From contig QEOQ01000355.1 of assembly GCA_010279815.1 (NCBI GenBank), positions 258,004 through 294,135 of the forward strand: 36,132 nt of DNA. The letters run 5' to 3'. The first letter of the stretch is position 1. Each line of letters begins with the position of its first letter. The position numbers were made by a program, and so were the translations under genes. Shown in pieces: positions 20,606 to 30,372 of the stretch. Origin of the DNA: Brachionus plicatilis (taxonomy: Eukaryota > Rotifera > Eurotatoria > Ploima > Brachionidae). A model generated the notes under the pieces. The model ran no database searches, was not told the DNA's origin, and saw only the letters and a list, made by a program, of their open reading frames with translations.

Positions 20606-20776
20606 TTTACTTTTTTAAGAAATAATTTAGTTTTGTTAAATGCTTAATCCAAAAGGAATTGCACAATCGATTAAGTGGTGTGCAAAATGCAGAAAATTGC
20701 AGAGTATTTTGCAGACTTATTTGACTGCCCTAAAAAATTAAGCATTTTTCCGAACTAAATTTTCTTTTTTAGTAGA
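20606..20776. mobile_element. small MITE-like inverted-repeat element
   Basis: TTTTTTAAGAAATAATTTAG ... AATGCTTAA on the left and the roughly inverse TTAAGCATTTTTCCGAACTA ... TTCTTTTTTAGTAGA on the right form imperfect arms of about 40 bp. The core carries GGTGTGCAAAATGCAGAAAA, GCAGAG and TTTTGCAGAC, shared with the loop of the 20115-20404 element and reminiscent of the CTGCAGAAGTCTGCAAAA units at 1675-2030. Confidence 0.65.
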
Positions 20777-20779
20777 AAA

Positions 20780-23360
20780 AATTTTTACTAAATTCATTTG
20801 TATCACATTGATGGTGACTAATGTTAAAGACACAAAAAGGATTAGTTAGAAAGTTGATTGTTTCGAGCATGATTAAGACACTTGGCTAGGCCAAGGAGAC
20901 ATTCTTGTCTTAAGTAAGCAAATCAAGTGAAAGGAGAGCATGCTGATTAAGGCTTTGATCGGTCGAGATTTAAATGGATGATTTGGCAGAGAAGTTTTCT
21001 CAATCTTGTTATTCGCTTTTTTGCACCTAAATCCGACTTTAGCCAGCTGAGTCGCATAACAAGATTAATTGAAATAGATTTTGGTCCAACAACAAGGAAA
21101 TAAATTTGAATATTCAATATATTTGTTATTCTAGAGGAGGCAAAGACATATGGATAAGCAAAAATTGTTTATTTGTTCAATCTGACTCAGATTTGTCATT
21201 CGAATATGAAATATGTTTATTTAATATTTCAATAAAAATGGAATAAAATTTTGAGTTGAATATTTGTTTATTTTGGATAGGTTTTTATTAAAATTGAATC
21301 AATCAAGCAAATAGATTGGCAAGAAGAGAATTTATGGTATTTAAAGAAACAGATTTTTTTTTTTATTAATTTTCTTTTTTTTCTTGTTGAGCTGGTAACT
21401 GCAATTAGTTATCGATTTATTTGGCCAAAATAATCTCCGCCTAAATTTCAGTTTAGTCCGGAATCAACGATAAAACGGCCAGTCTAAACAGTCAAATTTT
21501 GTGTTTCACATGACTATCGATTACTTTTTTTTTCTCTTTTTTTTTTCAAAAATTGATGTTCAAATTGGTGCAATTTAGTCTAAATTGATTAAATAAAGTT
21601 TCTAATCAATATTGTACTTAAAAGGTGTTGCTGTTGAATAAGGTTTTAAAGCTGGGAATTTTTAATGACAATTTAAATGGTGACGTAATCTATTTTTTTA
21701 TCATTAGATTTTCGGTACATTTAACCAATTCAGTTATTGATCAATTGTTCGATCTATCGAATTTAAACTATTTAAAATCAAATTAAGGAAAAGTTTATAT
21801 CCAATCAACCTTTGTCCATTGTACAGAGGTTATTTATCAATTGATGAATTTTCTGAAATAAATATAAAAAAAGATATTTTTTTTTTAAATTCTTCCATTT
21901 TTTATCACAGAATGTTTAAATTGTGTAATTTTATCATTAATTTAGCTAAATGTAAGGATTGAAAAAATTTAATTTTTTTGCAAATTTTTTTACTTATTTA
22001 TTTCTATTTATATTTTTATTTTAAGACTCAAAGTGAACACTTTTATTTTCAAATTTATTTCTTGTTTTAAATTTTTAAAAAAGAGACTAAAAATTAATAA
22101 AATATGGTTTGAGTAAAATTTTTAATTTCTATCTGTATTTTTTTTCAATAAATAAGTAAAAATAATTAATGATTATTTATCTGAAGAAGCTTAGATTCGA
22201 ACACTAATAAAAAATAGAATATTCGAATTTTAAAAAAGAAATGAAGGAACTTTTTTAATTTTTTTAGATATTTTTAAAATTTAAATTTTCTATGCTTCTG
22301 CAAAATTTGACAATCTAGTTTTCATACTTGTTAATACAAATGTATTTTTTTTTTTACTTCTTTTGTAGGGACTGGACTTAGAAAATAAATTGGGTGGATT
22401 TGATGGGACGATTTTATAGATGAATTAAGGTTTTTTAGAAAAAAAATTTAGTTGAGTTTTTTTTATATTTATTGTAATAAAATTCAGAATGGTAAAAAAA
22501 AATTGGAATTTAAGCCTTTTGTAAAAAATCGCTTCATTTCAATGAAATTAAAAAGAAGATTTTTGTTGTTTTTGTTGTTCAGTTGAGATTTAGAAAAAAG
22601 ATATTCAAAATGTGTGAAAAGCATATTAAATATTTAAAGAAATAATTTTTTTTTAATAACAGTAGACTCTAAATGAATGCTTGTAGTAAAAAGTGTTGTC
22701 AGCGTCTTCAAAGTCATTTGCCGAATTCTAAACATTTTCTTCAAACTTGTCAAATTTTATTCTCTCTTTTTTTGCTTTTTTTTGTTCCTCAAATTAATTA
22801 GGACTAATTTAGGTGACAAGGGAGCGAGTGCCGCATGAATGCATAGCTAAAATTTTGACTAGAAATTGCTCACATTTATTTATCTGACTTTATTAGTAAA
22901 AGTTGTTTTTTTTTTCTTTTTTTTTTTTGTTAAAGAATTTCTTTTTCTCGGTTTTGTTTTTTTACTTTTTTGATGTTTTTGTTGAGCAGTCATCTTTAGA
23001 CTCATAATTGGATAATAAACATTTTTGAAGAGATTTTGAAGAGATTTTCAAAAGACAATCAAAGCGTTGTGCTGTCATTCTCAAACAAGGTATTCTTACA
23101 ACCAAAATGGAAAATCATAAAAAATTTTACTAAAAAAAAATAAAAAAAAAATCGAAATGAAAATTTATTGTTTCGAAAGTAAAATAATTATTTTCTCTTC
23201 TTCTTTTTTTCGATTGTTGAGCCTAGGCGCAATTTTTTTTATCAAATTGTAAATAAACTATAATTTAAAAGATAAGCTCATTTGAGATAATTATCTTTTC
23301 ATCAGTATCCAATTGCACAACATTCAAAAAGTGTGTTTAAAAACATCCAAAAAGAAAAAA
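20780..23360. other. intergenic DNA
   Basis: No supported gene. 20800-21110 and 21390-21520 are less AT-biased. An open frame of 50 codons at 20951-21103 (plus) has an internal ATG but no recognisable product. The remainder is dominated by A/T runs. Confidence 0.5.
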
Positions 23361-23369
23361 AAAACTCAT

Positions 23370-23448
23370 TGTGAGCAGAGAAAAAAAAGAAAAATAGAAA
23401 AGATAGCTCCGTACTGTTTTGTTTTCTTCTCTCTTTTTCTCTCTCACA
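23370..23448. repeat. purine/pyrimidine inverted repeat
   Basis: A purine-rich arm beginning TGTGAGCAGAGAAAAAAAAG (23370-23402) and a pyrimidine-rich arm ending TTTTTCTCTCTCACA (about 23417-23448) are near-complementary over about 32 bp. The right arm ends in a pyrimidine tract plus CACAG that also looks like a splice acceptor. Confidence 0.55.
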
Positions 23449-23449
23449 G

Positions 23450-24068
23450 CTAAATTCCTTTCTAAAAGCTCATTCTTAATATTTCATAGCATTAAAGTTG
23501 TGTTATATAATGCAGTGTTTACCTCTGGTCATAAAATGCAGCTAACTATTTTAATTATTCTTTAATAAGCTTTATGGATATCTGATATGCTTGGAGCAAT
23601 AATAATTAGTGCCATTCTTAACAAAACATTCACACCAACCAAAAATCATAAACTCTGTGACATCTTAATCTTTTTTGCATTTAAGAAGCTTATTTTTATG
23701 AATCGATCACCAAATATTAAAAATGGAATCGATGCCAACAACCTGTAATTAATCTCCATTTGTTTATTTATTTATTTATTTATCATGATGTTGCCATCTA
23801 AAATGCACTCGATTCAGTGTCTCTCTTTTTTCCAATGTCTCTCTTCTATTGTGTTTACTTATTGCTGCTAATGAATGGGTGTCAAAAATGACATGTTCTG
23901 TTTTGGATATGTTCTGAATGTTTTTTTGAATGTGTGGTGAATAAATTTGATCGAATCTAATCGATTCTTAATATCAAGTTTCATTAAGTTTAATTAACCA
24001 TTTTTCTAGATTTAAATAAATTTCATTTTGATCAAAAAAACTTTCAATTTTCTTTAACTTGTGTCAAC
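23450..24068. other. upstream region of the 24.1-kb gene
   Basis: No coding sequence supported. A CCAAT lies at about 23833, a (TTTA)n run of about 20 bp near 23762-23781, and TCGAT-containing repeats near 23950. This is the likely promoter and leader region of the downstream gene. Confidence 0.4.
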
Positions 24069-24069
24069 T

Positions 24070-24086
24070 TGTTTTCAACTGCAGCC
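24070..24086 (+). other. splice acceptor immediately before the start codon
   Basis: A TTGTTTTCAACTGCAG pyrimidine-plus-CAG site ends at 24084, two bases before the ATG at 24087. It would serve either a 5'-UTR intron or spliced-leader addition. The sequence alone does not distinguish them. Confidence 0.5.
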
Positions 24087-24914
24087 ATGAAACTACCAAA
24101 GTTCATCAAAGCTTCCACTCACCAAGAGCGTCAACAAAAGCTGATGACAAGCAATCGTCAATTGATGTTGACTGACACCATCTTCAAACTGCAGCCAACC
24201 AAGCAGTCTTGTCTATTCCGCGACATTCTCAACCAAAACTGCAAAGTGACCAGCAGCGAAGAGTGGCCCAACACGCCATCTACTCCCTTGTACCAAATAA
24301 AGACAAACAAACTGAACGAGTCGGCCGTGTTGAGCAAAAACTTTGGCGCCCAAAACTCAGCCCGATATGTCAAGTCAGCTCAGCCCAAAAGATTGCAGAG
24401 AAATTTTTACAATGCCAAAAATAATCATTTTCTTCTTAATCAACAATCAACTCCTTTAACTTCCCATACACCAACAATAGATCGATTCCTTTCTGGTCGT
24501 AAATCAGTTGGTTCAATAATATCACCTTTGCCAAACACTTCCTCCGATTTATCAATGGATGTTGACCATTTGATAAATTTAGAAAATCAATTTGCACAGT
24601 ATAATAACTCTATTTATAAATCCTATGAACAATTCAAGCAAATGGAAGCCAAAATTAATCAAGAAATAACTTCAGCAAGAAATAAAAAGAAGCGATGCCA
24701 GCCTTCAGCCGGGGTTACTGGCAGCCTTTTAAAGAAAATCAAGAAAAATCAAAATTTAGATAGCAATATCCTAGTGGCATCGGTGCTAATTAATAATCCA
24801 ATTGTGTTCAATACAGAGGAAAATAGTTCACCAATTTGTGCTGAAAAAATTCCATTTATCTGCGAAAGCTCTGGCAATAAACTCAGTCGCACCAAAATAC
24901 GTTCGCTTTTTTAA
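24087..24914 (+). CDS. single-exon gene for a 275-residue probable nuclear phosphoprotein, family unknown
   Basis: The ATG at 24087 is chosen over a TTG 18 bases upstream, which lies in the acceptor site. The first half is Ser/Thr/Asn/Gln-rich and low in hydrophobic clusters, with several minimal proline-directed sites (TPSTP at 63-67, STPL at 121-124, HTPT at 127-130, SPLP at 146-149, SPI at 248-250). Residues 156-197 look helical and possibly coiled-coil, followed by a basic NKKKRC stretch (199-204) and KKIKK (216-220). RDILNQN (45-51) resembles an APC/C destruction box and DRFLSGR (132-138) distantly resembles the C-box DR(F/Y)IPxR, but neither is convincing alone. An AATAAA at 24993 is 79 nt past the stop. 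No family is recognised; a cell-cycle role is only suggested. Confidence 0.7.
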   Translation: MKLPKFIKASTHQERQQKLMTSNRQLMLTDTIFKLQPTKQSCLFRDILNQNCKVTSSEEWPNTPSTPLYQIKTNKLNESAVLSKNFGAQNSARYVKSAQPKRLQRNFYNAKNNHFLLNQQSTPLTSHTPTIDRFLSGRKSVGSIISPLPNTSSDLSMDVDHLINLENQFAQYNNSIYKSYEQFKQMEAKINQEITSARNKKKRCQPSAGVTGSLLKKIKKNQNLDSNILVASVLINNPIVFNTEENSSPICAEKIPFICESSGNKLSRTKIRSLF

Positions 24915-24992
24915 ATTTATTTTTAGATTTATTTTTGTAAAGATGATTTTAAAAAAATTGTAAATATTCGAGCTAAATTATAGAAAATTTTA

Positions 24993-24998
24993 AATAAA
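24993..24998 (+). terminator. polyadenylation signal AATAAA of the 24.1-kb gene
   Basis: AATAAA 79 nt after the stop codon in the gene's orientation. It is the most likely 3'-end signal. Confidence 0.6.
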
Positions 24999-25459
24999 AT
25001 TCCAAATAATTTCAAAAATTTTATTTTTAAAAATTAAAAAAAAATTCTTTTAAAATGTCAATTTAAAATTTAGAAAAAGTAAATTTTAAATTAGATTAAA
25101 TGAAAGTTTCCTGCATAGTATAAACAAATTTGAACCGATAGGGCTACTTGTGAACTTGTTTGAGCATGTGAGTATAAAGGCTCAGTTGATGCCGCTTCTC
25201 TACATGAAATTTTGATTGTTTCAAAGGAAGTAATTGATTTTTGCGAGCTATTTTGACTCAAGTCCTGTCGAAAAGATAAATTAATTGATTCAAGCGTAAA
25301 CAGTTCGGTTTGTGTGCGTGCCAAAAGTATACACAAAGACATTATCACATGATTAAAATCTAATTTTCTAAACAAGATGATAAGAAAAGTTTACAGCAAT
25401 GCGATCTTAATGTTTGTTTATGCTTGGGAGATGTGATACCAAATAATAAAAAAAAGAGT
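24999..25459. other. intergenic DNA
   Basis: No supported gene. A 94-codon minus-strand frame at 25091-25375 crosses a less AT-biased patch, but its first codon on the minus strand is TTG-type and the product has no recognisable features. Confidence 0.4.
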
Positions 25460-26400
25460 CTTATCATGCAAACTGATAATTTGTTCACAATCGACCAGGG
25501 ACTAAAATAAATAAATTATTAATCAATTTAAATCACAAACGTGGAACATTAGACAACATCAAAACGCTCATTATATCTTTTTTTTTTCAATAAATTTTAT
25601 TCAACTTTATTTTTTTTTTAAATTTTATTCTAAAGGAACTTTAGCTTGGTACAGATAAACAAATAAATAATTTAATAATTTCTGGCATCGTGAATTATAG
25701 AAAAAATAAAAGAAAAAGAATTCAACTTTTTTTTTTTCTCAAAACTCAAATTAGTTCAATGTTCAAATGTTGAACTAATCGAAACTTTTAAATTTTAATA
25801 TTCAATAAAAAAATCAAATGTTAGTCTGACATTTAGCTTTTTAATTAAATTAATGCAATTAAATTCTATTTAGTACAACTAAAAAAAAAATTAAAAAAAA
25901 TTCAATTTATTTTCTATTTCATCTAAATATTTATTTTAAAAAATTTAACTCTTATCATGCAAACTGATTATCTGTACACAATCGAACAGGGGCTTCAGAG
26001 TTAGTTATAGTTAATTATTTATCAATATTAATCACAAGTGTGGAACATTAGACCACATCTATATGCTTTATTTGCTGATCATATCTTTTTTTTTATTTAA
26101 CTTTTTTTATTTTACATTTTAGTCTGAATGAACTTTAGCTTGGAACAGATAAACAAATAAATAATTTATTAATTTCTGGCATCATGAATTATAGAAAAAA
26201 TTAAAAGCAGAAAAAAAATCTAAATTTTATTCTTAAAACTCAAATTGGCTCTGTGTTCAAAAATTAACTTTTAAATTTTTGATAGTTAATAAAAAAATTT
26301 ATCAACTTTTATAATGAACTACCATATTAGTCATCCGTAAAAAAAATTGATTAAAATTAAAAAAAAATTGATTAAAATTAAAAAAAAATTGAATTGAGAA
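25460..26400. repeat. tandem duplication, 491-bp period
   Basis: CTTATCATGCAAACTGAT starts at 25460 and again at 25951. The copies then share CACAATCGA(C/A)CAGGG, GTGGAACATTAGAC, CTTTAGCTTGG(T/A)ACAGAT, TTTCTGGCATC and AACTTTTAAATTTT in the same order to about 26290. Mismatches and indels are frequent, so the duplication is old. Each copy contains the dispersed TTAGCTTGG motif (25641 and 26135). No conserved open frame is seen. Confidence 0.8.
26347..26392. repeat. 21-bp tandem repeat, about 2.2 copies
   Basis: TTGATTAAAATTAAAAAAAA begins at 26347 and again at 26368, with a partial third copy at 26389. A simple AT-rich minisatellite. Confidence 0.7.
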
Positions 26401-27089
26401 TTGAATTTAAAAAATAAAAATTTCAAATCCTGACTTGAAAAAAATACTAAAAATGACACACATTTTTTTGGGTTTCTTTATAAATTAAACTGTAAATATT
26501 ATTAAAAAAAAATTCTGATTTTTTTTATTTGAACAAATTTTTAAAAAATATTTAGAAAATTGAGTCAGATAAATGGATATAGGTTTTTATTTATTTTCTA
26601 ATTTTTGATTAGTCAAAAAAATAGATAAATGATATTCTGGCATTTTGCTTCTGAAAAAAATTATTGGGTAACAAAAAAATTTATTTTATAAATAATCTAT
26701 TTACTCATTTGTTTGAGAATATTATAAAGAAAATACTCATTAAATTTTTTTCTATATCGAATAGTCTTTGCAGAAGCTGGATTTAAAGTATCAGTTTATA
26801 CAATTCGCAGAATCAATTTTAAGATTACAGATCAAAATTATTTAATTTTAAAATTTTTTGTTCTAAAATGGACTCTACCTCATCCAAGAATATTTTTTTT
26901 TTTAATTGTACTAATCTTCAAAAAATTAGTAAGCATAAAAAGAAAAATTTTTATTTATTTTTATTTGTTAATAAAATAAAATAAATAATAAATTAAATAA
27001 AAATTTTACAAAAATCATTCTAATTTCAAATCTCAAAAGTCATATTTAATTTTTTTTAAAAATTTTTTAACTTAATTAGAAATTTAAAA
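26401..27089. other. AT-rich intergenic DNA and 3' flank of the 27.1-kb gene
   Basis: No supported gene. TTTATT at about 26960 is an AATAAA in the orientation of the minus-strand gene, about 125 nt beyond its stop, and may be its polyadenylation signal. Confidence 0.5.
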
Positions 27090-27563
27090 TTACACAAGGG
27101 TTTCTTGAAAAAAAGAAAATCTATTTGTCTCTAAATTAAATTGTACACTTTTTCGAAGTTTCACTTGATTTTTTTCATTTTTAAAATTAAAAGAATCAAT
27201 GAAAGGTTCTCTTTTTACCGAAAGTTGACATACTGCTTGAATTTTTCTTTTATACCGAATATGGAAAGCGTTTAATCCCATTAAAGGCTGTTGCTTCCTT
27301 TCATTTACTAAAGGAATTTTCTCCATTTCAAAAAAATTATTGTTTCGATCATAATTTTTAGTTGAAATTGAATGAGTCTTGTTTTCAAGTGACTTTTTTG
27401 CTTGAGTCCACTTTACTTTTGAATGTGAACAAAATTTGAAATTAAATTTTTTAAATTTTTTTGATATTTTTAGATCAACATTTTCGTTTTGAGCTTGTCG
27501 CTTGCTGTCTCTTGTTTTTAGGGATTTATCTCCTTTTCTCAATTTTCTGATCACACTTTTCAT
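27090..27563 (-). CDS. small lysine-rich protein with a PP1-docking-like C-terminus, family unknown
   Basis: Single exon, 157 residues, beginning at a true ATG (27563-27561) and ending TAA. It is very rich in Lys, Asn, Arg and Phe, with basic blocks at residues 6-24 and 33-51, which suggests a nuclear or nucleolar, RNA- or DNA-contacting protein. The C-terminal region contains KSVQF (138-142) followed by NLETNRF. This fits the PP1-binding RVxF consensus and resembles the V-x-F-x-L-x-x-N arrangement seen around PP1 motifs of some nucleolar proteins of the RRP1 group. That comparison is from memory and weak. There is no signal peptide or membrane segment. An open frame of this length is unlikely by chance at this base composition, so I accept it as a gene while leaving the function open. 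Confidence 0.6.
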   Translation of the reverse strand: MKSVIRKLRKGDKSLKTRDSKRQAQNENVDLKISKKFKKFNFKFCSHSKVKWTQAKKSLENKTHSISTKNYDRNNNFFEMEKIPLVNERKQQPLMGLNAFHIRYKRKIQAVCQLSVKREPFIDSFNFKNEKNQVKLRKSVQFNLETNRFSFFQETLV

Positions 27564-27796
27564 TTTTAAATAACTCTAGGAAATAGTTGAGTTTAAATAC
27601 TTTTAAATTGTTTATTTGTCCATTATTTAGGCTAATTGAAATTAAGTAAAATATTTATATTTTGAAATTTCATTATCATAGCTTATTTAAACCAGATGCG
27701 AGTTATAAGTTTGCTTTAATCTTTGACTCAAGAAGTCCATTTCGTTGTATAATTGATATAAAAAAATATTTGATCTAATCATTAATTATGGGTTGA

Positions 27797-27997
27797 ATGT
27801 ATTTTAATCAAAGGATTAATGATTTTGTAATATTAATTAACGGGTTTCCAACAAATTTTAATAGAGAAAATAGTATGATAAAATTTAGCCAGATTTTTAA
27901 AATTTTGTTAGCTAATAGATCTAAGCCAAAAGTTTATAATGATGATCAAAAAATAAGAAAATATAATATTTTTGGACATCTGGCCATAACAGAATAA
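27797..27997 (+). CDS. short open frame with faint RRM-like pattern
   Basis: ATG-initiated, 66 codons. FVILINGFP (10-18) resembles the first strand (RNP2) of an RNA-recognition motif, followed by a helix-like stretch (ENSMIKFSQIFKI) and a possible strand GHLAI near the end. It is half an RRM at best, AT-rich in codon use, with no splice sites that would extend it. It could be a gene fragment, a small gene or chance. Confidence 0.2.
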   Translation: MYFNQRINDFVILINGFPTNFNRENSMIKFSQIFKILLANRSKPKVYNDDQKIRKYNIFGHLAITE

Positions 27998-27999
27998 AT

Positions 28000-29249
28000 C
28001 CTTATATCTAAAACTAAAGAAATACTGTAAATTCACAAGAGACAAATGGACTTAATTCGGAAAATTTTTAAAATAATATTTTTATTTTTGAAACTAACTT
28101 ATATTTAACTAATTTTTAAAATAATATTTTGTATTAATTTAGTTATAACTAATATTATAAATTTAGTTATTTTTTAAAATTAATCTTTATGTTGCTTTCA
28201 TAGATTGAAATAAATTAATAAAAATATTCAATTATTGAATGAGAAAACAAAAATAAAAATATGTTTTTTATAATTTTGCTTAATTTGGCAGGGACATATT
28301 ATACTTTATTGTACAATCAAGAGCATACCCAAGTGACTAAGGGCCTCAATCATTCTTCTTTAATTCTTTGCTGCCAAAAAACTAAAAAGAATTGATTTTA
28401 AATGTCAAGAGTATTGGTGGTCTTTTTCTTTTTTTTTGGTAATTTTTGTGGATTTTTAGATCGAATTACTTTAATTTTTAAAAATCGATTTTCATTAAAA
28501 TTGATTATTTTACATTTTTTTTTCTAAATAATTTATTTTATCTTTAAAATAAAAAATAACAAAAATAAAAAAAAAAATTTTATATATACTCCAGTTTCAC
28601 ATCAAGTATGATATCAAGATTTTTTTCAAATTAACAACAGCAATTAGTAACTATATTTTATTTTATCTAATTTAATTTTTTAATAATTAAATAAATATAA
28701 TTCATATTTAAATTAAGCTTTTATTCTTTTTTTTTAAAGTTAACTTCAATCCTCATGCAATGAGGTATAGATAATGAAAATTTTATAGTAAAAATCCTTT
28801 CGTACTATTTATACTTTTCCTAAATTTTAATTAATTTGGCCCTGATCCTTTTTGTTCGTAATGTACTTCTTGATAATTAAAATAAAGATTTTAATTAATT
28901 ATTAGTTCAAAAATTAATTTTAATTATGACTAATATTTCTCTAATCTACAACATACCTGAATCCCTAAACCAAGGTTAGGACCTCGTTTAATTTTTAACA
29001 TAATGATTAAAATAACTAAAGAACAAAAAGGAAAATAAGGAAAATTGTTTTTTAATTATTAAATCTCATTGTCTATCCATGCATTCAGCATCTAATTATG
29101 AGATTTAGTAGGCTATAACTTTCTTACTTTTTGAAAATTATATGACAAACGATTTTTTAAAATAGACAAAATACCTCAAAATTAATATGAAATAAAATTT
29201 ATAGAATAAAATGAAAGAACAATTTGTTGTAAAGTATAATTTAAAACTA
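28000..29249. other. AT-rich intergenic DNA
   Basis: No supported gene. A 44-codon ATG frame with a hydrophobic start (28261-28395) is of chance length. Patches near 28860 and 28950-28990 are less AT-rich but structureless. Confidence 0.5.
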
Positions 29250-29266
29250 ACTTGTACATTTCCTTT

Positions 29267-29301
29267 CCTCAACTCTTCCTCAACTCTTCCTCAACTCTTC
29301 C
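29267..29301. repeat. 11-bp minisatellite CCTCAACTCTT x3
   Basis: Perfect copies at 29267, 29278 and 29289, then CCTTTT. Downstream GAGGATGAGTCGAAG is roughly complementary to the array, and GTACATTT on the left versus AAATGTGTAC on the right extends it to a possible hairpin over 29250-29350. Confidence 0.8.
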
Positions 29302-30364
29302 TTTTCCCGCAGTCGAGGATGAGTCGAAGAACAAAATGTGTACATGTTATTTTAATTTGTACTGTATAAACTTGTTTGAGAAATTTTTATTTTAGCAAAA
29401 AAGTGATCCTAAAACAAAATATTTTCTCATTTAAAAAAAAAATATTTAATTTTTATGTATTTTTATGCATAAAAGATTTTTAAGATTTCATTTTATAGAA
29501 AATTTTGAAAATGTAAAATAAATAAATTATTCAAAAATAAATTATTTAACTCAACTCAAATTTTTTGTAAAATTTTCTTTAATTAATTAAATTTTCTAAA
29601 ATTCCATTTATAAATTATTAGAACAAATTTTTTCTTTACTTTACTTATAATACCTTATTGGTAAATTACTAAGATAATTTATTAATTTATTTGATGAATC
29701 TAGGACTCGAGGACTCAATTTTTTTAACCCCTAAGTCTAAAAATCTTTTTCATAAATGAATACAAAAAGTTCTAATTGTTATTTGTTATCTTTAATTGTA
29801 CAATTCTGTGTTATTATGAATAAAATGTTTATAAATTGATTGAAATAGTTAAAAAATTGCTGACTCAAAGGACAAAATATTTATTTATTTGAATTCTTAT
29901 TTAGACTTAACTGCAAAACCTATCCGAGAGTAGAGTTAGTTTATAAGATAAAGATTACTTTTATTTTAAGCATTATCTTTACAATTAAAATTAAGTAAAA
30001 TTAAAAAAACAAAAAATAATAAAATATTCTAAATTTTGGTCAAATAAGAAAAAAAATTATTAGGAAAAATTTTGTTCTAATTTTATTTTATTCAGCGTTC
30101 AATAGTGAAAAAAGGCTTAAAAAACTTTTCAGGTTTCTAGCGCTAAACTCAATTATAAAATTTTTCTCAATTAAAATTTTAGAAGAAATTTTTTTGTTAA
30201 ATCTCTAAAAATACTGAACTAAATTTTCAGTACTTGGTTTAAAATAATGTTTTATTAAACGAAACTTGTTACATAGATTGAATCTGTTGAAAAATACCAT
30301 TCAAAACTTTAAAATTTTTAATCTAATAAATAACATAAAACAAAGAAGAAAAACATCATGATTG
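29302..30364. other. AT-rich intergenic DNA
   Basis: No gene, repeat or RNA could be supported here beyond A/T-rich low-complexity sequence. Confidence 0.6.
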
Positions 30365-30370
30365 TTTATT
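30365..30370 (-). terminator. polyadenylation signal of TMEM258
   Basis: TTTATT on the plus strand, AATAAA for the minus-strand gene, starting only two nucleotides after the TGA. The 3' untranslated region must be very short. Confidence 0.65.
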
Positions 30371-30372
30371 GC

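Noticed and set aside
20951..21103. 50-codon frame GFDRSRFKWMIWQ...
   Set aside because: Coding-like in appearance, but length is compatible with chance and no splice partners or homology are recognised.
28261..28395. 44-codon ATG frame with hydrophobic N-terminus
   Set aside because: Very short, no similarity, no supporting signals.
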